A stretch of 35,082 nucleotides of DNA, taken from contig CACZQF010000053.1 in the NCBI GenBank assembly GCA_902783245.1, forward strand, positions 1 through 35,082, in the 5' to 3' direction. Position numbers and translations under genes: made by a program. The notes under the pieces are model-generated. The model was given only the letters and a program-made list of their open reading frames with translations. It had not been told where the DNA came from and ran no database searches. The first letter of the stretch is position 1, and the number at the start of each line of letters is the position of its first letter. This document shows positions 7,649 to 17,550 of this stretch, piece after piece. The DNA is from an uncultured Spirochaetaceae bacterium (GTDB taxonomy: Bacteria; Spirochaetota; Spirochaetia; Treponematales; Treponemataceae).

Positions 7649-9394
7649 ATGAATAAAATACGTAATCTTTTTCTGGCGGCAGGTGCTGCTGCCTGTATGT
7701 TCTGTATTTTTTGTATTTCATTTCATGCAGACATTTCGCTGCTGGCGTTTCCGCTGGCACTTGTGTATACCGGTATATTGTTTTATCTTGCGCTGATCCG
7801 CTTCTGCGGGCATGAGCAGACTGCCGTAGTTCCTGCGGTGCGTAAGCTGCTCCAGTACGAGCCTTTTGCTTTCCTTGCTGCATTCATTCTGCGCAGGGCA
7901 GGTCAGACGGGCACCCCCTATCTGTATGACGTGGGCGCCGTACTTTCGTGGTGCGCGGTGTTTGTCCTTTCGTTCGTGCTGCTGTATCAGCTTGATTACC
8001 GCCGCATAGGACGGATCAGTGAATCCTGCCGTGAATTTGCACAGGAGCACGGCAGAAAGAAAAAGACCGGCCCGCTGTATGTAATCGCCGAGACCATTGA
8101 CTGGATTGACGCGCTCGTACAGGCCGTGTGCATGGTCCTGCTCATCCAGATTTTTGTGGTTCAGCTGTACCAGATTCCGTCCGAGTCCATGGTTCCCGAA
8201 TTCCTTATCAATGACCGGGTGATAGTTTTTAAGACCGTAAGCGGTCCCAAGTTCCCGCTGTCTGATTTCGGCATACCTGCTATGCGCGGCTACAAGCGCG
8301 GCGACATCGTAGTATTCCGTAATCCGCATTATAAGATAGACCGCAAGTCGGAGATCCGTACCTTTGTGGCGCAGCTTGTCTATATGATTACATTCACCAA
8401 AGTGAACCTGAACGTTGACGAATACGGAAACGCAAAGGCTGATCCGCTCGTAAAACGTGTGACCGGTGTGCCCGGCGAGCAGCTTATGATGCAGGACGGC
8501 ATTTTATATGTACGTACTGCTGACGCTCCGGAATTTACTCCGGTAACAGCGGAGAACGATTGGGCGGCATGGAACCTGAACACGCTGGATGATGATGTCA
8601 GACGGCAGGTACGTGACATAAAAGTTCCCGAAGATGAATACAGCATGATGATTGCCTGCGAGGAGCAGCGCAGAGCGCTCAACCTTGACGACGCTGCCAA
8701 GGAATGCAGGGATATAGCCGCGCGTTTTGCCGTGCTGTCCGGGCAGGATGCTTCCGCCGGCACCGACATATCGGGTCTGTTTGTGCAGCGGGATATGTTT
8801 GAATTTGACCTGTTCCAGCGGAATGTTCCCGTCACTACAAAGCTGCTTACAGCTGACGGAGGCGCAAAATGGTTTACGGCATTTATGACTGACTGGATTT
8901 CCCGTCGCGGCTTGTATGAAAAGGCGGAGCAGGCCGGAGACCTGTATGCTGCCGCGAACTTCAAGCTGAACCTTATGATAAAGCTTACGGTGGGGCGGCT
9001 CGTGCTGCGCAATGCGGAGCTCATGCTTGCAAAAGTATCTGCCGCCGCTGCGCAGGCGGACAGCAAGCGTAATGCATACATGGATCAGGCGGTGATGCTC
9101 AATAATTACGTCATTCTGCTTGACCGGCGCAATATGCCCGTGTTTCCTGCGAACGCGGCGGACGGCAGCCCTCAGTATATTCCGGAGCACAACTATTTTA
9201 TGATGGGCGACAACCGCTTTAACTCTACCGATATGCGCCATTCTTATGACGAAACGCTGGTTCCGCTTACACCGTATGATGACTATTCCGTAACCTATTA
9301 TTCTAATATGGCGCCGCGGTATGTCAGCAGAAGATGGATTCTGGGCACAACAGCATTCCGTTTCTGGCCGCTCAATAGAATAGGAAAGCTCTAG
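7649..9394 (+). CDS. lepB: Signal peptidase I with a large insertion
   Basis: Type I signal peptidase, which cleaves signal peptides of exported proteins at the outer face of the inner membrane. It has membrane segments at about residues 7-24, 31-50, 99-115 and 157-173. Catalytic Ser180 sits in QIPSESMVP, general-base Lys269 in VKRVTGVPGE, and a C-terminal box is NYFMMGDNRFNSTD (515-528). RGDIVVFRNP (217-226) is the box between them. At 581 residues it is far longer than the E. coli enzyme (324). The excess is a helical, charged, cysteine-poor block of about 210 residues (about 295-505) between the post-lysine beta strand and the MGDNR box. This looks like a lineage-specific insertion rather than a frame error, since the ORF is intact. 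Confidence 0.92.
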   Translation: MNKIRNLFLAAGAAACMFCIFCISFHADISLLAFPLALVYTGILFYLALIRFCGHEQTAVVPAVRKLLQYEPFAFLAAFILRRAGQTGTPYLYDVGAVLSWCAVFVLSFVLLYQLDYRRIGRISESCREFAQEHGRKKKTGPLYVIAETIDWIDALVQAVCMVLLIQIFVVQLYQIPSESMVPEFLINDRVIVFKTVSGPKFPLSDFGIPAMRGYKRGDIVVFRNPHYKIDRKSEIRTFVAQLVYMITFTKVNLNVDEYGNAKADPLVKRVTGVPGEQLMMQDGILYVRTADAPEFTPVTAENDWAAWNLNTLDDDVRRQVRDIKVPEDEYSMMIACEEQRRALNLDDAAKECRDIAARFAVLSGQDASAGTDISGLFVQRDMFEFDLFQRNVPVTTKLLTADGGAKWFTAFMTDWISRRGLYEKAEQAGDLYAAANFKLNLMIKLTVGRLVLRNAELMLAKVSAAAAQADSKRNAYMDQAVMLNNYVILLDRRNMPVFPANAADGSPQYIPEHNYFMMGDNRFNSTDMRHSYDETLVPLTPYDDYSVTYYSNMAPRYVSRRWILGTTAFRFWPLNRIGKL

Positions 9395-9441
9395 CATATA
9401 ATCGTCTTTATATATTTTTTTTTAATAGAACACTATTTTTA

Positions 9442-9470
9442 TTGTGCATAGATTTTTCCTGTGTTACTAT
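9442..9470 (+). promoter_or_regulatory. Promoter of the second MCP gene
   Basis: TTGTGC (9442-9447), 17 nt, TACTAT (9465-9470); the predicted start is near 9477. AAGGAG (9476-9481) then lies at the very 5' end, 12 nt from the ATG, which is a long spacing. Confidence 0.45.
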
Positions 9471-9493
9471 GTATTAAGGAGTGATATATAGTA

Positions 9494-11620
9494 ATGACAG
9501 ATTCGACGAAATCGAAAAGAACTGGAAAGAGATCTTCATTAGCGTTTCGCTTCGGTGTTGTACTTGGTGTTGAGATTATTGTCCTGCTGGGGGTGCTTGG
9601 TGTTTTTACAGCTGTGATCCTGCGTTCCAGGCTTGAGAAAAGTTATACGACTTCTACGACGGAACTGCTGGAAGCGCACGTGCAGGGGCTTGCATATCGG
9701 AACTCAAAGTTTATGCAGCAGCTTCGTATGTATACCATGGCTGATATCGTGCATCCGGGCAGTACTACAGAAGATATCGTAGATTGGCTGGTTGCGCACA
9801 GAAAGGTGCGCAGCGGCGACTTTCAGTCGGTTATGTACGTTGATCTTGAGACGGGTATCGGCTACAACGATGAAGGTGAGCAGCGTAATGTTTCCGGTAC
9901 GCAGTATTTCAAGGCCATGGCCGGTGATAAAAGTCAGTATATAAGCGATCCCGTCGGCAATTCTTTTGAGAATGCGCAGTATTTTGTCTGTAAATCCGTA
10001 ACTATCGAGAAAAAGAAAATCGGCTTTTTTGCCTGCGGTGTCAGCATGGCGAAGCTTGCGGAAGCTGTGAATAAGATTACTGTCGGCGACGGCGAGCCGA
10101 TAAAAGACCAGGGATTTGCAACGCTGCTGCGGAGTGACGGTATTGTGATGGCCTTTTATGACCAGAACATTGTCATGAAAGAAAACTTTACAAAAGCAAG
10201 CTCTGATACCTATGCAGGACTTGCAGAATATGCCGCCGACATGATTGCCGGCGGATCTGGTACGGGCTGGATTTATGCGGAAGGTCAGCCGTACCTGCTT
10301 GTCTACATGCCTGTATCAGGTACGCCGTGGTCCATGTCGCTTTCTATTCCGGCGCGTCAGGTATATGCCACAATGAACAGTGTGATGCGCATGACCATAA
10401 TTCTGACGATTGCGATTACGGCCGTACTTATCCTTACATCCGCTGTCAGCCTTGTCTATGCGCTTAAGCCGCTTCGTACGGTGGACAAGAACATTCACGA
10501 GATTGCGTCCGGCAACGCCGATCTGACTCAGCGTATGAAAGTCTCTGCGAATAATGAGATCGGCTCTGTAACGCGCGGTTTCAACGCGTTCGTGGAAAAA
10601 CTACAGTCAATTATGAGCGATATAAAATCATCGCGCGGAGATCTTTCTGTTGCCGGAGAAGATTTAAGCTCAAGTCTTGATGATACTTCGGCGTCGATTA
10701 AAGAGATTCTTGATAACATCAGCCGCGTAGGTGATGAGATCGCAGCACAGGCGCGCAGCGTGGATGACACGGCGGGCGCGGTGAACGAAATTGCATCGAA
10801 TATTGAATCCTTGGAGCGCATGATCGGAACGCAGAGTGAAGGAGTTGCCTCCGCATCCGCTGCCGTTGAAGAAATGATCGGCAACATTGCAAGCGTAAAT
10901 CAGTCCGTCGAAAAGATGGCGCAGTCATTTGAGAAGCTTGAGGAGCAGGCAAGGGCCGGCAACGAAAAGCAGCGGCAGATGAATGAGCGCATTGAGCAGA
11001 TTGAGACGCAGTCCCAGATGCTGCAGGAAGCGAACCAGGCGATTGCCAGCATAGCAAGTCAGACAAATCTGCTTGCTATGAATGCGGCTATCGAAGCGGC
11101 TCATGCAGGCGAGGCGGGCAAAGGGTTCAGCGTTGTTGCGGACGAAATCCGCAAGCTGTCTGAAACTTCAAGCGCGCAGTCAAAGCAGATCGGCCAGCAG
11201 CTTACCGGCATAAAAGACTCCATAGCGTCCGTCGTGCAGACGTCAGTGGAAACAAGCGCCGCTTTCAGCTCGGTGAGCGATAATATCCGTGACACGGATG
11301 AGCTTGTGCGCCAGATCAGAAGCGCCATGGAAGAACAGACGATCGGCTCAAGACAGATCAGCGATTCACTGCATGCAATGAGCGACAGTACAAGCGAAGT
11401 CCGCACGGCATCGAAGGAAATGTCAGCCGGTAATCAGGCGATTCTGGATGATGTGCGCCATTTGAAAGACGCGACGACGGACATCAAGCGCAGCATGGAC
11501 GTGATGGACACCAGTGCACGCAGAATCAGCGAGACCGGCGTTGCCTTGGGCAAGATTGCCGAGAATGTAAAAGAATCAATCACTAAGATAGGTACGCAGA
11601 TAGATACGTTCCATTGCTGA
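9494..11620 (+). CDS. Methyl-accepting chemotaxis protein, paralogue of the first
   Basis: A 708-residue chemoreceptor. It has a charged N-terminus, a membrane helix (about 20-42), a Cache-type extracytoplasmic sensor (about 50-297, with VSGTQYFKAMAGDK), a second membrane helix (299-323), HAMP (324-375) and the signalling coiled coil with the conserved tip SQTNLLAMNAAIEAAHAGE. It lacks a C-terminal CheR pentapeptide and ends IDTFHC. From HAMP onward it is very similar to the MCP at 1787-3865, while the sensor halves differ. This is the pattern of a duplication followed by sensor change, and suggests the two report different ligands to the same array. It converges on secA through a bidirectional terminator. 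Confidence 0.93.
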   Translation: MTDSTKSKRTGKRSSLAFRFGVVLGVEIIVLLGVLGVFTAVILRSRLEKSYTTSTTELLEAHVQGLAYRNSKFMQQLRMYTMADIVHPGSTTEDIVDWLVAHRKVRSGDFQSVMYVDLETGIGYNDEGEQRNVSGTQYFKAMAGDKSQYISDPVGNSFENAQYFVCKSVTIEKKKIGFFACGVSMAKLAEAVNKITVGDGEPIKDQGFATLLRSDGIVMAFYDQNIVMKENFTKASSDTYAGLAEYAADMIAGGSGTGWIYAEGQPYLLVYMPVSGTPWSMSLSIPARQVYATMNSVMRMTIILTIAITAVLILTSAVSLVYALKPLRTVDKNIHEIASGNADLTQRMKVSANNEIGSVTRGFNAFVEKLQSIMSDIKSSRGDLSVAGEDLSSSLDDTSASIKEILDNISRVGDEIAAQARSVDDTAGAVNEIASNIESLERMIGTQSEGVASASAAVEEMIGNIASVNQSVEKMAQSFEKLEEQARAGNEKQRQMNERIEQIETQSQMLQEANQAIASIASQTNLLAMNAAIEAAHAGEAGKGFSVVADEIRKLSETSSAQSKQIGQQLTGIKDSIASVVQTSVETSAAFSSVSDNIRDTDELVRQIRSAMEEQTIGSRQISDSLHAMSDSTSEVRTASKEMSAGNQAILDDVRHLKDATTDIKRSMDVMDTSARRISETGVALGKIAENVKESITKIGTQIDTFHC

Positions 11621-11641
11621 TCCGTATTCACGTAACATAAT

Positions 11642-11686
11642 AAAAAAAGGTCTGTACCGGCGCACGCGCCGCACAGACCTTTTTTT
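11642..11686. terminator. Bidirectional terminator between MCP and secA
   Basis: GGTCTGT (11649-11655) and ACAGACC (11673-11679) with a GC-rich inner part form a strong hairpin, flanked by seven A (11642-11648) and seven T (11680-11686). It therefore works as an intrinsic terminator on both strands. Confidence 0.9.
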
Positions 11687-11713
11687 GTGCGCTATAGAGC
11701 GTTCTCTACAGCA

Positions 11714-14479
11714 TTATTCTTTGCCGTGGCAGTTCTTGAACTTTTTACCAGAGCCGCAAGGGCAGGGGTCGTTTCGTCCGATCTTAGGCATGGTTCTGCG
11801 CACTGTGACGGCATCACCGGTAGTGGCTTTCTGAGTGGCGCTTGCCGCCGCCTGACGCCGTGAGCTGTCGCCGCTGAAGGTGCTCTGCACCTGCTGGTGC
11901 TGCGCGTTCATCTGCGCGGGCTCCCTGCGCTGCTCCTCACGCGGAGCTGCGGGGTTCAGCTGTATGCGCACGCGGAACACCTTGGAGACGATCTCCGACC
12001 GGATGGCATCCATCATATCGTCGAACATGTTGAAGCCGTCGATCTTATATTCAGTAAGCGGGTTCTTTGAACCGTAGGATCTCAGGCTGACGCCCTCACG
12101 CAGCGCCTCAAGCGCCTCAAGCTGATCAAGCCAGCGTTTGTCTATGGCCACCACATACTGATAGCGGATGAACATATTCAGGTTTTCTTTGCCGGCCAGC
12201 GTTTCCTTTTCGGTCAGGTCATTCTGCAGTGCGGCAAGTACTGTCTCTTTTTTCAGCGCTTCCGGCGGGAACATCATGCCGAACTGGCGGCGCAGGTTGT
12301 CTGCAAGCTTTTTCTGCGCGCTTGTGTCGCGCTTACGCTGCTCCTGCTCGTACTCATCAAAGAACAGCTCAACCATGTCGCGCGCATTGTTCATGACGCG
12401 TTCTGAAAGGTTCGTGTCCTCCAGAATTGAATCGCGCTGCTGATAGATGACGGAGCGCTGTTCGTTAAGCACGTCGTCATAGTCAAGCAGGTGCTTACGG
12501 ATTTCAAAGTTGCGCTCCTCAACCTTACGCTGGGCGCGCTCAATGCCTTTGGAAAGCCACGGATGGTAGATTGGCTCGCCGGGCTCCATGCCGATGCGGC
12601 TCATCATTTTTTTCATGCGTTCGCCGCCGAACAGGCGCATAAGATCATCATCCATGGAGATGTAGAACTTACTGCGTCCGGGATCACCCTGACGGCCGGA
12701 ACGTCCGCGCAGCTGGTTGTCGATACGGCGGCTTTCGTGCCGCTCCGTGCCGATAACGTACAGACCGCCCAGATTCTTGACCTCTTCGTAGTCTTTGAGC
12801 CACTGTTCCTTTTCAATCTTATATGCTGCCTGATACTGCTCTTTGGTTGCCTCCGTACCTGCGCGTTTGGTGGCGCGGAATTCGGGGTTGCCGCCGAGCT
12901 TGATGTCGGTACCGCGGCCCGCCATGTTTGTGGCGATGGTAACCGCGCCTTTGGCACCGGCCTCGGCGATGATCAGAGCCTCACGGGCATGGTTTTTAGC
13001 GTTGAGCACTTCATGGCGCACACCGCGGCGCGTAAGCATGGCGGACAGATGCTCCGATTTTTCAACGGAGATGGTGCCTACCAGCACCGGCTGACCTTTT
13101 GCGTGTGTTTCGGCGATCTCCTTGCAGATAGCATTCCATTTGCTTTCTTCATCAAGATACACTTCGTCCTGTTCGTCAACACGCTGCACGGGCTTGTTCG
13201 TGGGAATAACCACCACGTCAAGCTTATAGATTTTATTGAATTCCACGGCTTCCGTGGCGGCCGTACCGGTCATGCCGGACAGCTTGGAGTACATACGGAA
13301 GAAATTCTGGAACGTAATGGTTGCCATGGTGCGGTTGCGCTGCGCTATGCGCAGATGCTCTTTTGCCTCGATGGCCTGATGCAGACCGTCGCCGTAGCGG
13401 CGTCCCTCAAGAATGCGTCCTGTGAATTCGTCTACGATCTGAACCTGACCGTCTTTGACCAGATAGTCGACCTCGGCCTTGTACAGACGGTGGGCGCGCA
13501 CTGCCTGCGTAAAGTAGTGCACGAATTCAAAGTTGCCTTCATCAAATACGGTGGTTCCTTCCGGAATCAGGTTATGGGCATGCAGAATCGCATCGATATG
13601 GTTCATTCCCGCGTCGGTGAATGATACGCGCCGTGACTTTTCGTCCAGCGTATAGTCACCCTTCATGTTCTTGCGGGCTTCAGGATCAAGCTCTACCTCG
13701 TCGGGGTACAGGCCGGTCTTGGGATCTTTTTCCACTTCGGTGAGCTGGTCAACGTATTTGTCTACTTCGTGGTATTTGTAGGTATCGTCCTCGCCGGCGC
13801 CGCTGATGATAAGCGGTGTACGTGCCTCATCGATAAGGATGGAGTCGATTTCGTCAACGATACAGAAATTAAAGCCGCGCTGTACCTTGCGCTTTGGATC
13901 AATCTGCATGTTGTCACGCAGATAGTCAAAGCCGAGCTCGTTATTCGTGCCGTAGGTGATGTCGCATGCGTATGCCGCCTTGCGGGCATCGTTGTCCATG
14001 CTTGATAGAATTGAGCCGACCGTCTGACCCATGTAGGCATATACAGGACGCATCCAGTTTGCGTCGCGCTCTGCCAGATAGTCGTTCACGGTGACTATGT
14101 GGACGCCCTTACCGGTCAGGCTGTTCAGATAGGCTGCGGCAACGCACATAAGTGTTTTACCTTCACCCGTCTTCATTTCTGTGATACGGCCTGAATTCAG
14201 TACGATGGAGCCCATGATCTGCACGTCATAGGCACGCTCGCCCAGAATACGGTAGGCAGCTTCGCGGGCAAGCGCAAATGCTTCCGGCAATATATCTTCC
14301 AATGTCTCGCCTTTCTGCAGGCGCTCTTTGAACAATGCTGTCTGTTTGGGGAAATCTTCCGCGCTGAGGGACTGTGCCCAGGCTTCTTTCTGATTTACTT
14401 TTTCAAGAATCGGTTTGATTGCCTTAATATCGCGTTCGGACTGGGAACCGAACAGAAATGTCATCAACTTATCAATCAT
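11714..14479 (-). CDS. secA: Preprotein translocase ATPase SecA
   Basis: SecA drives preproteins through SecYEG using ATP. Walker A is MKTGEGKT, followed by [31 protein letters not shown] and [26 protein letters not shown] and [17 protein letters not shown] belong to the second helicase domain. A C-terminal SEC-C zinc motif is complete ([13 protein letters not shown]), which supports SecB or ribosome contact. Length is about 920 residues, as expected. Two ATGs, at 14485 and 14479, are in frame. The second gives the usual SecA start ([12 protein letters not shown]) and fits the predicted transcription start, so it is preferred. No Shine-Dalgarno is visible. The gene is monocistronic. Confidence 0.97.
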   Translation of the reverse strand: MIDKLMTFLFGSQSERDIKAIKPILEKVNQKEAWAQSLSAEDFPKQTALFKERLQKGETLEDILPEAFALAREAAYRILGERAYDVQIMGSIVLNSGRITEMKTGEGKTLMCVAAAYLNSLTGKGVHIVTVNDYLAERDANWMRPVYAYMGQTVGSILSSMDNDARKAAYACDITYGTNNELGFDYLRDNMQIDPKRKVQRGFNFCIVDEIDSILIDEARTPLIISGAGEDDTYKYHEVDKYVDQLTEVEKDPKTGLYPDEVELDPEARKNMKGDYTLDEKSRRVSFTDAGMNHIDAILHAHNLIPEGTTVFDEGNFEFVHYFTQAVRAHRLYKAEVDYLVKDGQVQIVDEFTGRILEGRRYGDGLHQAIEAKEHLRIAQRNRTMATITFQNFFRMYSKLSGMTGTAATEAVEFNKIYKLDVVVIPTNKPVQRVDEQDEVYLDEESKWNAICKEIAETHAKGQPVLVGTISVEKSEHLSAMLTRRGVRHEVLNAKNHAREALIIAEAGAKGAVTIATNMAGRGTDIKLGGNPEFRATKRAGTEATKEQYQAAYKIEKEQWLKDYEEVKNLGGLYVIGTERHESRRIDNQLRGRSGRQGDPGRSKFYISMDDDLMRLFGGERMKKMMSRIGMEPGEPIYHPWLSKGIERAQRKVEERNFEIRKHLLDYDDVLNEQRSVIYQQRDSILEDTNLSERVMNNARDMVELFFDEYEQEQRKRDTSAQKKLADNLRRQFGMMFPPEALKKETVLAALQNDLTEKETLAGKENLNMFIRYQYVVAIDKRWLDQLEALEALREGVSLRSYGSKNPLTEYKIDGFNMFDDMMDAIRSEIVSKVFRVRIQLNPAAPREEQRREPAQMNAQHQQVQSTFSGDSSRRQAAASATQKATTGDAVTVRRTMPKIGRNDPCPCGSGKKFKNCHGKE

Positions 14480-14487
14480 ATTCATAT

Positions 14488-14516
14488 ACTATACGATATT
14501 TTGCACAGATAGTAAA
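14488..14516 (-). promoter_or_regulatory. Promoter of secA
   Basis: On the minus strand: TTTACT (14516-14511), 17 nt, TATAGT (14493-14488). The predicted start is about 14481, which is 2 nt before the second in-frame ATG. This predicts an essentially leaderless secA mRNA. Confidence 0.55.
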
Positions 14517-14525
14517 GAAGCCTGA

Positions 14526-14666
14526 TTTGCCAAGCTTGCACCGCTCATAAAAATTGCAATTGCTCTTGGCATGGAAAAGGATTTTGAAAATCTTTTTGCG
14601 ACCCCGCAGTTTTCTTCAATCAAGGAGCTTATCGCAAGTGAAAAGGTCGCGCCGCTTTTTTCATGA
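14526..14666 (+). pseudogene. C-terminal remnant of an XRE/HipB-like HTH regulator
   Basis: An open stretch of about 46 codons with no start, entered directly after an in-frame stop at 14523. It reads AKLAPLIKIAIALGMEKD, then FENLFATPQFSSIKELIAS, and ends at 14664-14666. This resembles the last helices of the lambda-repressor-like domain of XRE/HipB-type regulators (LIKIA-ALGME-DFENLF). The HTH recognition helix and the N-terminus are missing, and secA's 5' end lies immediately upstream. No HipA-type kinase follows. It is read as a decayed toxin-antitoxin or prophage-type regulator. Confidence 0.45.
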
Positions 14667-14997
14667 AGACTCCGCCGTGTTTTGAGGGCTTGCTTGAATG
14701 TACACCGATTCTTTTTCACTTCAACATTCTGCTTCTTTCTATACAAGAACTTGAGACAAGCAATAAAATCGGCAGAATCCACGCAAAAACAAATAAAGAC
14801 GGCTGGCTTTACATAAAAGGATTACCCTATGATACTTGCTTTATCTTCGCCATTGACGATGGAAAATAGCATTAAGAAGTGATATGTTTATGAACGGATG
14901 CTGACGTTGATGTATACTAAAAGCAACGGAGAACTGCCCGATAAAATGCGCAAGCATCATCCTGCATACGGGCTGGTAAAGTCGAAATGGATTTTTT
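14667..14997 (+). other. Non-coding or decayed stretch before the SH3 gene
   Basis: About 330 nt with only short open frames. One at 14663-14869 has a sensible-looking tail (NKDGWLYIKGLPYDTCFIF) but no ribosome-binding site. A second short frame around 14898-14996 contains NGELPDKMRKHHPAYGLVKS and runs out of frame into the next gene. These look like pieces of lost genes; none could be assigned to a family. Confidence 0.35.
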
Positions 14998-16620
14998 ATG
15001 AAAAAGATATGTATTTGTTTGTTTTTGGCATTTGTTTCAATCTCTCTTTTTGCAGAAGAGATTATGTATGTAACCTCACCGAACGGGCTCCGTGTTAGAA
15101 GTGAGCCGAGTCTTTCTTCAAAGACAATTGATGCGCTTTATTACGGCGAGTATGTGCTTGTGGACAAAGTCGGCGAAAAGACGACAATCGACGGAATCAC
15201 GGCGAATTGGATCAGAGTGAAGTTTTATGACGATGATGAGTTTCCCGAAGCGAACGGCTGGGTGTTCGGCGGGTATCTGTCGAAAGAACAGCCGGAGTTG
15301 GGGAAAGACGCTTTCTCTTTTATAAAGGATTATTTCAAACGGAGTAAGAAAGATGTTTATTTAGCGTCGTTTTTTCCCGAGGAACACGGTACGGTCTATT
15401 TCAGAAACGAAGCGAATTGGGAAAATCAGCACCCGGATTATGACTGTGCTCTCGAAAACCTCTGTCAGGAAAATTATTATCCTGACAGTAAAGCCGTTAC
15501 AATCCGAGAATGTATGTATTATCAGCCGCCGGTGGCAGCCTGTTTGGTCGGATCAATCGCAATGCTGCCTGAAGGAACACAAATCGAACTGTCTGAAACA
15601 GGAGAGTATGGAGAAAAGGCCGGCGTTCTCTTTCCGATTTACTGGTTCAACGGTAAGGACGAAAAGACAGGATATCAAATTGAAGGCTATATCCGCGGAA
15701 TCGACATCACAAGTACAAAGCATACGTCGTCCGTTTCTGACGGCAGGGGCGGAAAATACACGCTCTACTATCAGCGGGCGTTGAAGAGTGTCAACAGCGA
15801 TAACTGCGGCTTCAATAAGTCCGAGGTGGACGATGCGCTCGGTCATTATTTCACTTACGAAATGTCGTATTTGAAGGGCGGATTCAAAATGTCCTGTATC
15901 GTCATTACAGACCCTGCGGGTAAAAGATATGATGTTGATCCTGAAAGCTTGAAAAACTCCACGTCTGAAATGGGAAACGCTCATTCCATGGCTCTTGAGT
16001 ATCCGCTGAATATGAAAAATCCCGTGCTGTTTTTAAAAGAGAGTTTTTTTGGCGGCGGAATGGGAGGCGGCTATTTTTCTGAAAAGCTTTCGACGGCGGA
16101 GCTGAAAAACGGCGGAGCAATACTCAGAAAAACGTTTGAACACGGCTACTTGAGCGTTGATGCGGGCCTTGACGGAATGGCGTATCATTATTTTTCAAAA
16201 TCAGGCGCTTTTGTTTATGAGTATCAGACTGATGAAATGGGTAATGTTGAACACAACAGACAGATTTTTTATGAACAGAAAGAAAACTCTCCTTATGCTT
16301 TTTGGGACGGTGAATCGATTTCCCGTGAACCGCAGGGGAAAAGTCAGACTTTCAAAAAAGGACAATATGTAAACCCGATCTGCCGTTTGAAAATGCGTAT
16401 GTCTCCGGTTTTGTCCGCGTCTACAATCTGCCTGCTTAAGCCCGGCACGCTTCTCAAAATAGTTGAGGTCGGTGACAAGGAAACTATCGACGGCATCAGC
16501 GCAAACTGGGTAAAAGTGCAGCCTGTAAATGATGATGTTTCTGTCGAAGGCGAAATCCTCAAGGAGTCTTTTCCGGCGGAAGAAACTTCTGCATGGGTCT
16601 TCGGCGGATATCTGGAGTAA
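14998..16620 (+). CDS. Secreted protein with N- and C-terminal SH3b domains
   Basis: A 540-residue exported protein. The signal peptide is MKKICICLFLAFVSISLFA with cleavage likely before EE. An N-terminal bacterial SH3 domain (about residues 21-97) shows GLRVRSEPSLSSKTI, ANWIRV and WVFGGYL. A second one closes the protein (about 457-540) with LKMRMSPVLSASTI, ANWVKV and AWVFGGYLE. SH3b domains commonly bind cell-wall or surface ligands. The approximately 350-residue middle (about 100-450) is unassigned and contains a Gly-rich FFGGGMGGGYF. A weak GGA lies before ATG 14998. It is followed after 4 nt by the YD-repeat gene, so the two are likely co-expressed. Base composition is more AT-rich than in secA or lepB. 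Confidence 0.75.
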   Translation: MKKICICLFLAFVSISLFAEEIMYVTSPNGLRVRSEPSLSSKTIDALYYGEYVLVDKVGEKTTIDGITANWIRVKFYDDDEFPEANGWVFGGYLSKEQPELGKDAFSFIKDYFKRSKKDVYLASFFPEEHGTVYFRNEANWENQHPDYDCALENLCQENYYPDSKAVTIRECMYYQPPVAACLVGSIAMLPEGTQIELSETGEYGEKAGVLFPIYWFNGKDEKTGYQIEGYIRGIDITSTKHTSSVSDGRGGKYTLYYQRALKSVNSDNCGFNKSEVDDALGHYFTYEMSYLKGGFKMSCIVITDPAGKRYDVDPESLKNSTSEMGNAHSMALEYPLNMKNPVLFLKESFFGGGMGGGYFSEKLSTAELKNGGAILRKTFEHGYLSVDAGLDGMAYHYFSKSGAFVYEYQTDEMGNVEHNRQIFYEQKENSPYAFWDGESISREPQGKSQTFKKGQYVNPICRLKMRMSPVLSASTICLLKPGTLLKIVEVGDKETIDGISANWVKVQPVNDDVSVEGEILKESFPAEETSAWVFGGYLE

Positions 16621-16624
16621 GCCA

Positions 16625-17548
16625 ATGAAAAAGGCAATCTTGCTTTTGACAACCGCGCTTCTTTTGCCCGTACTATCGGCTTTCGCGCTGGATCATAGCA
16701 GGCCGCAGAACACCGTTATGTACAGCGTTACCGAATACGATGAACGCGGGAACAAAACTCATTTCAAAACCACAGACGGTGTTGAGCAATGGTGGAACTA
16801 CGATGAGCGCGGCAACATCATTTATACCAAAAACACCTCGACAGGAAGCGAGATTTGGATTGAATACGCAGATAACGGTAAAATGACATATCGGCAGTCC
16901 GTCATAGAAAATCCGCGCTTCGGGTTCAGCCGGAAGGAAGAAACTTGGTATGACGAACACGAAAACGAAATCCGAAGAATCAGCAACGGCAAGGAACGGC
17001 AGACAGAACTGGAATATGATGAACAAGACAACGTCATACATCGGAAAGAAAGCTGGGGAAATGAACTTTGGTATGAGTACGATCAGAAGGGCAACGTGAC
17101 GCGTGAAAAATGCGGTGCGTATGATTTTTTCACTGAATACGATGAAAACGGAAACGAGGTACATATAATTCATACTTTTGCTAAGACGGGCGGATTCGAT
17201 GAATACTGGATTACCTACGAATATGACGAAAACGGCAATGTCCTGCATTCAAAGAATTCAAAGACCGGCGAAGAACATTTTTGTACATATAATTCACAGG
17301 GAAAAGACATCTATACAAAACGAATCGATTCCGCCGGCAACGAAACTGAAACCTGGCACGAATATGACAAAAACGGCAATATACTGTATTCTAGGAGTTC
17401 AAACGGCAGCGAATACTGGTATGAATATGATGACAATGGAAACATGATACATAGCAAAGATAACAGCGGCAACGAAAGCTGGTATGAGTATTTATTTTAT
17501 GATGACGGCTCGGTTAAAACCGAAAAAGAGTACATAAGCGAATCTTAA
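16625..17548 (+). CDS. Secreted YD-repeat (RHS-like) protein
   Basis: A 307-residue exported protein with signal peptide MKKAILLLTTALLLPVLSAFA. The rest is about 12 degenerate repeats of 20-27 residues built on Y-[DEA]-x-x-G-[NK], for example YDERGNKTHF, YDQKGNVTRE, YDENGNVLHS and YDDNGNMIHS, each often followed by W-[YN]-EY. This is the YD/RHS repeat, which forms beta-rich shells or filaments. The protein is short and has no RHS core box or toxin tip. GGAG lies 8 nt before ATG 16625; an in-frame extension to 16529 would overlap the upstream gene by 92 nt and bury the signal peptide. It ends EKEYISES. Function unknown; probably periplasmic or surface-exposed. Confidence 0.75.
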   Translation: MKKAILLLTTALLLPVLSAFALDHSRPQNTVMYSVTEYDERGNKTHFKTTDGVEQWWNYDERGNIIYTKNTSTGSEIWIEYADNGKMTYRQSVIENPRFGFSRKEETWYDEHENEIRRISNGKERQTELEYDEQDNVIHRKESWGNELWYEYDQKGNVTREKCGAYDFFTEYDENGNEVHIIHTFAKTGGFDEYWITYEYDENGNVLHSKNSKTGEEHFCTYNSQGKDIYTKRIDSAGNETETWHEYDKNGNILYSRSSNGSEYWYEYDDNGNMIHSKDNSGNESWYEYLFYDDGSVKTEKEYISES

Positions 17549-17550
17549 AG

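Noticed and set aside
12491-13624. 377-codon open frame antisense to secA
   Set aside because: The secA protein on the other strand is a full match to the family along this whole stretch; the antisense frame has no ribosome-binding site and its His/Ala/Phe-rich translation is typical of a shadow frame.
14526-14997. Intact HipBA toxin-antitoxin pair
   Set aside because: Only a C-terminal regulator fragment is readable; no HipA kinase motif follows and the frames are short.
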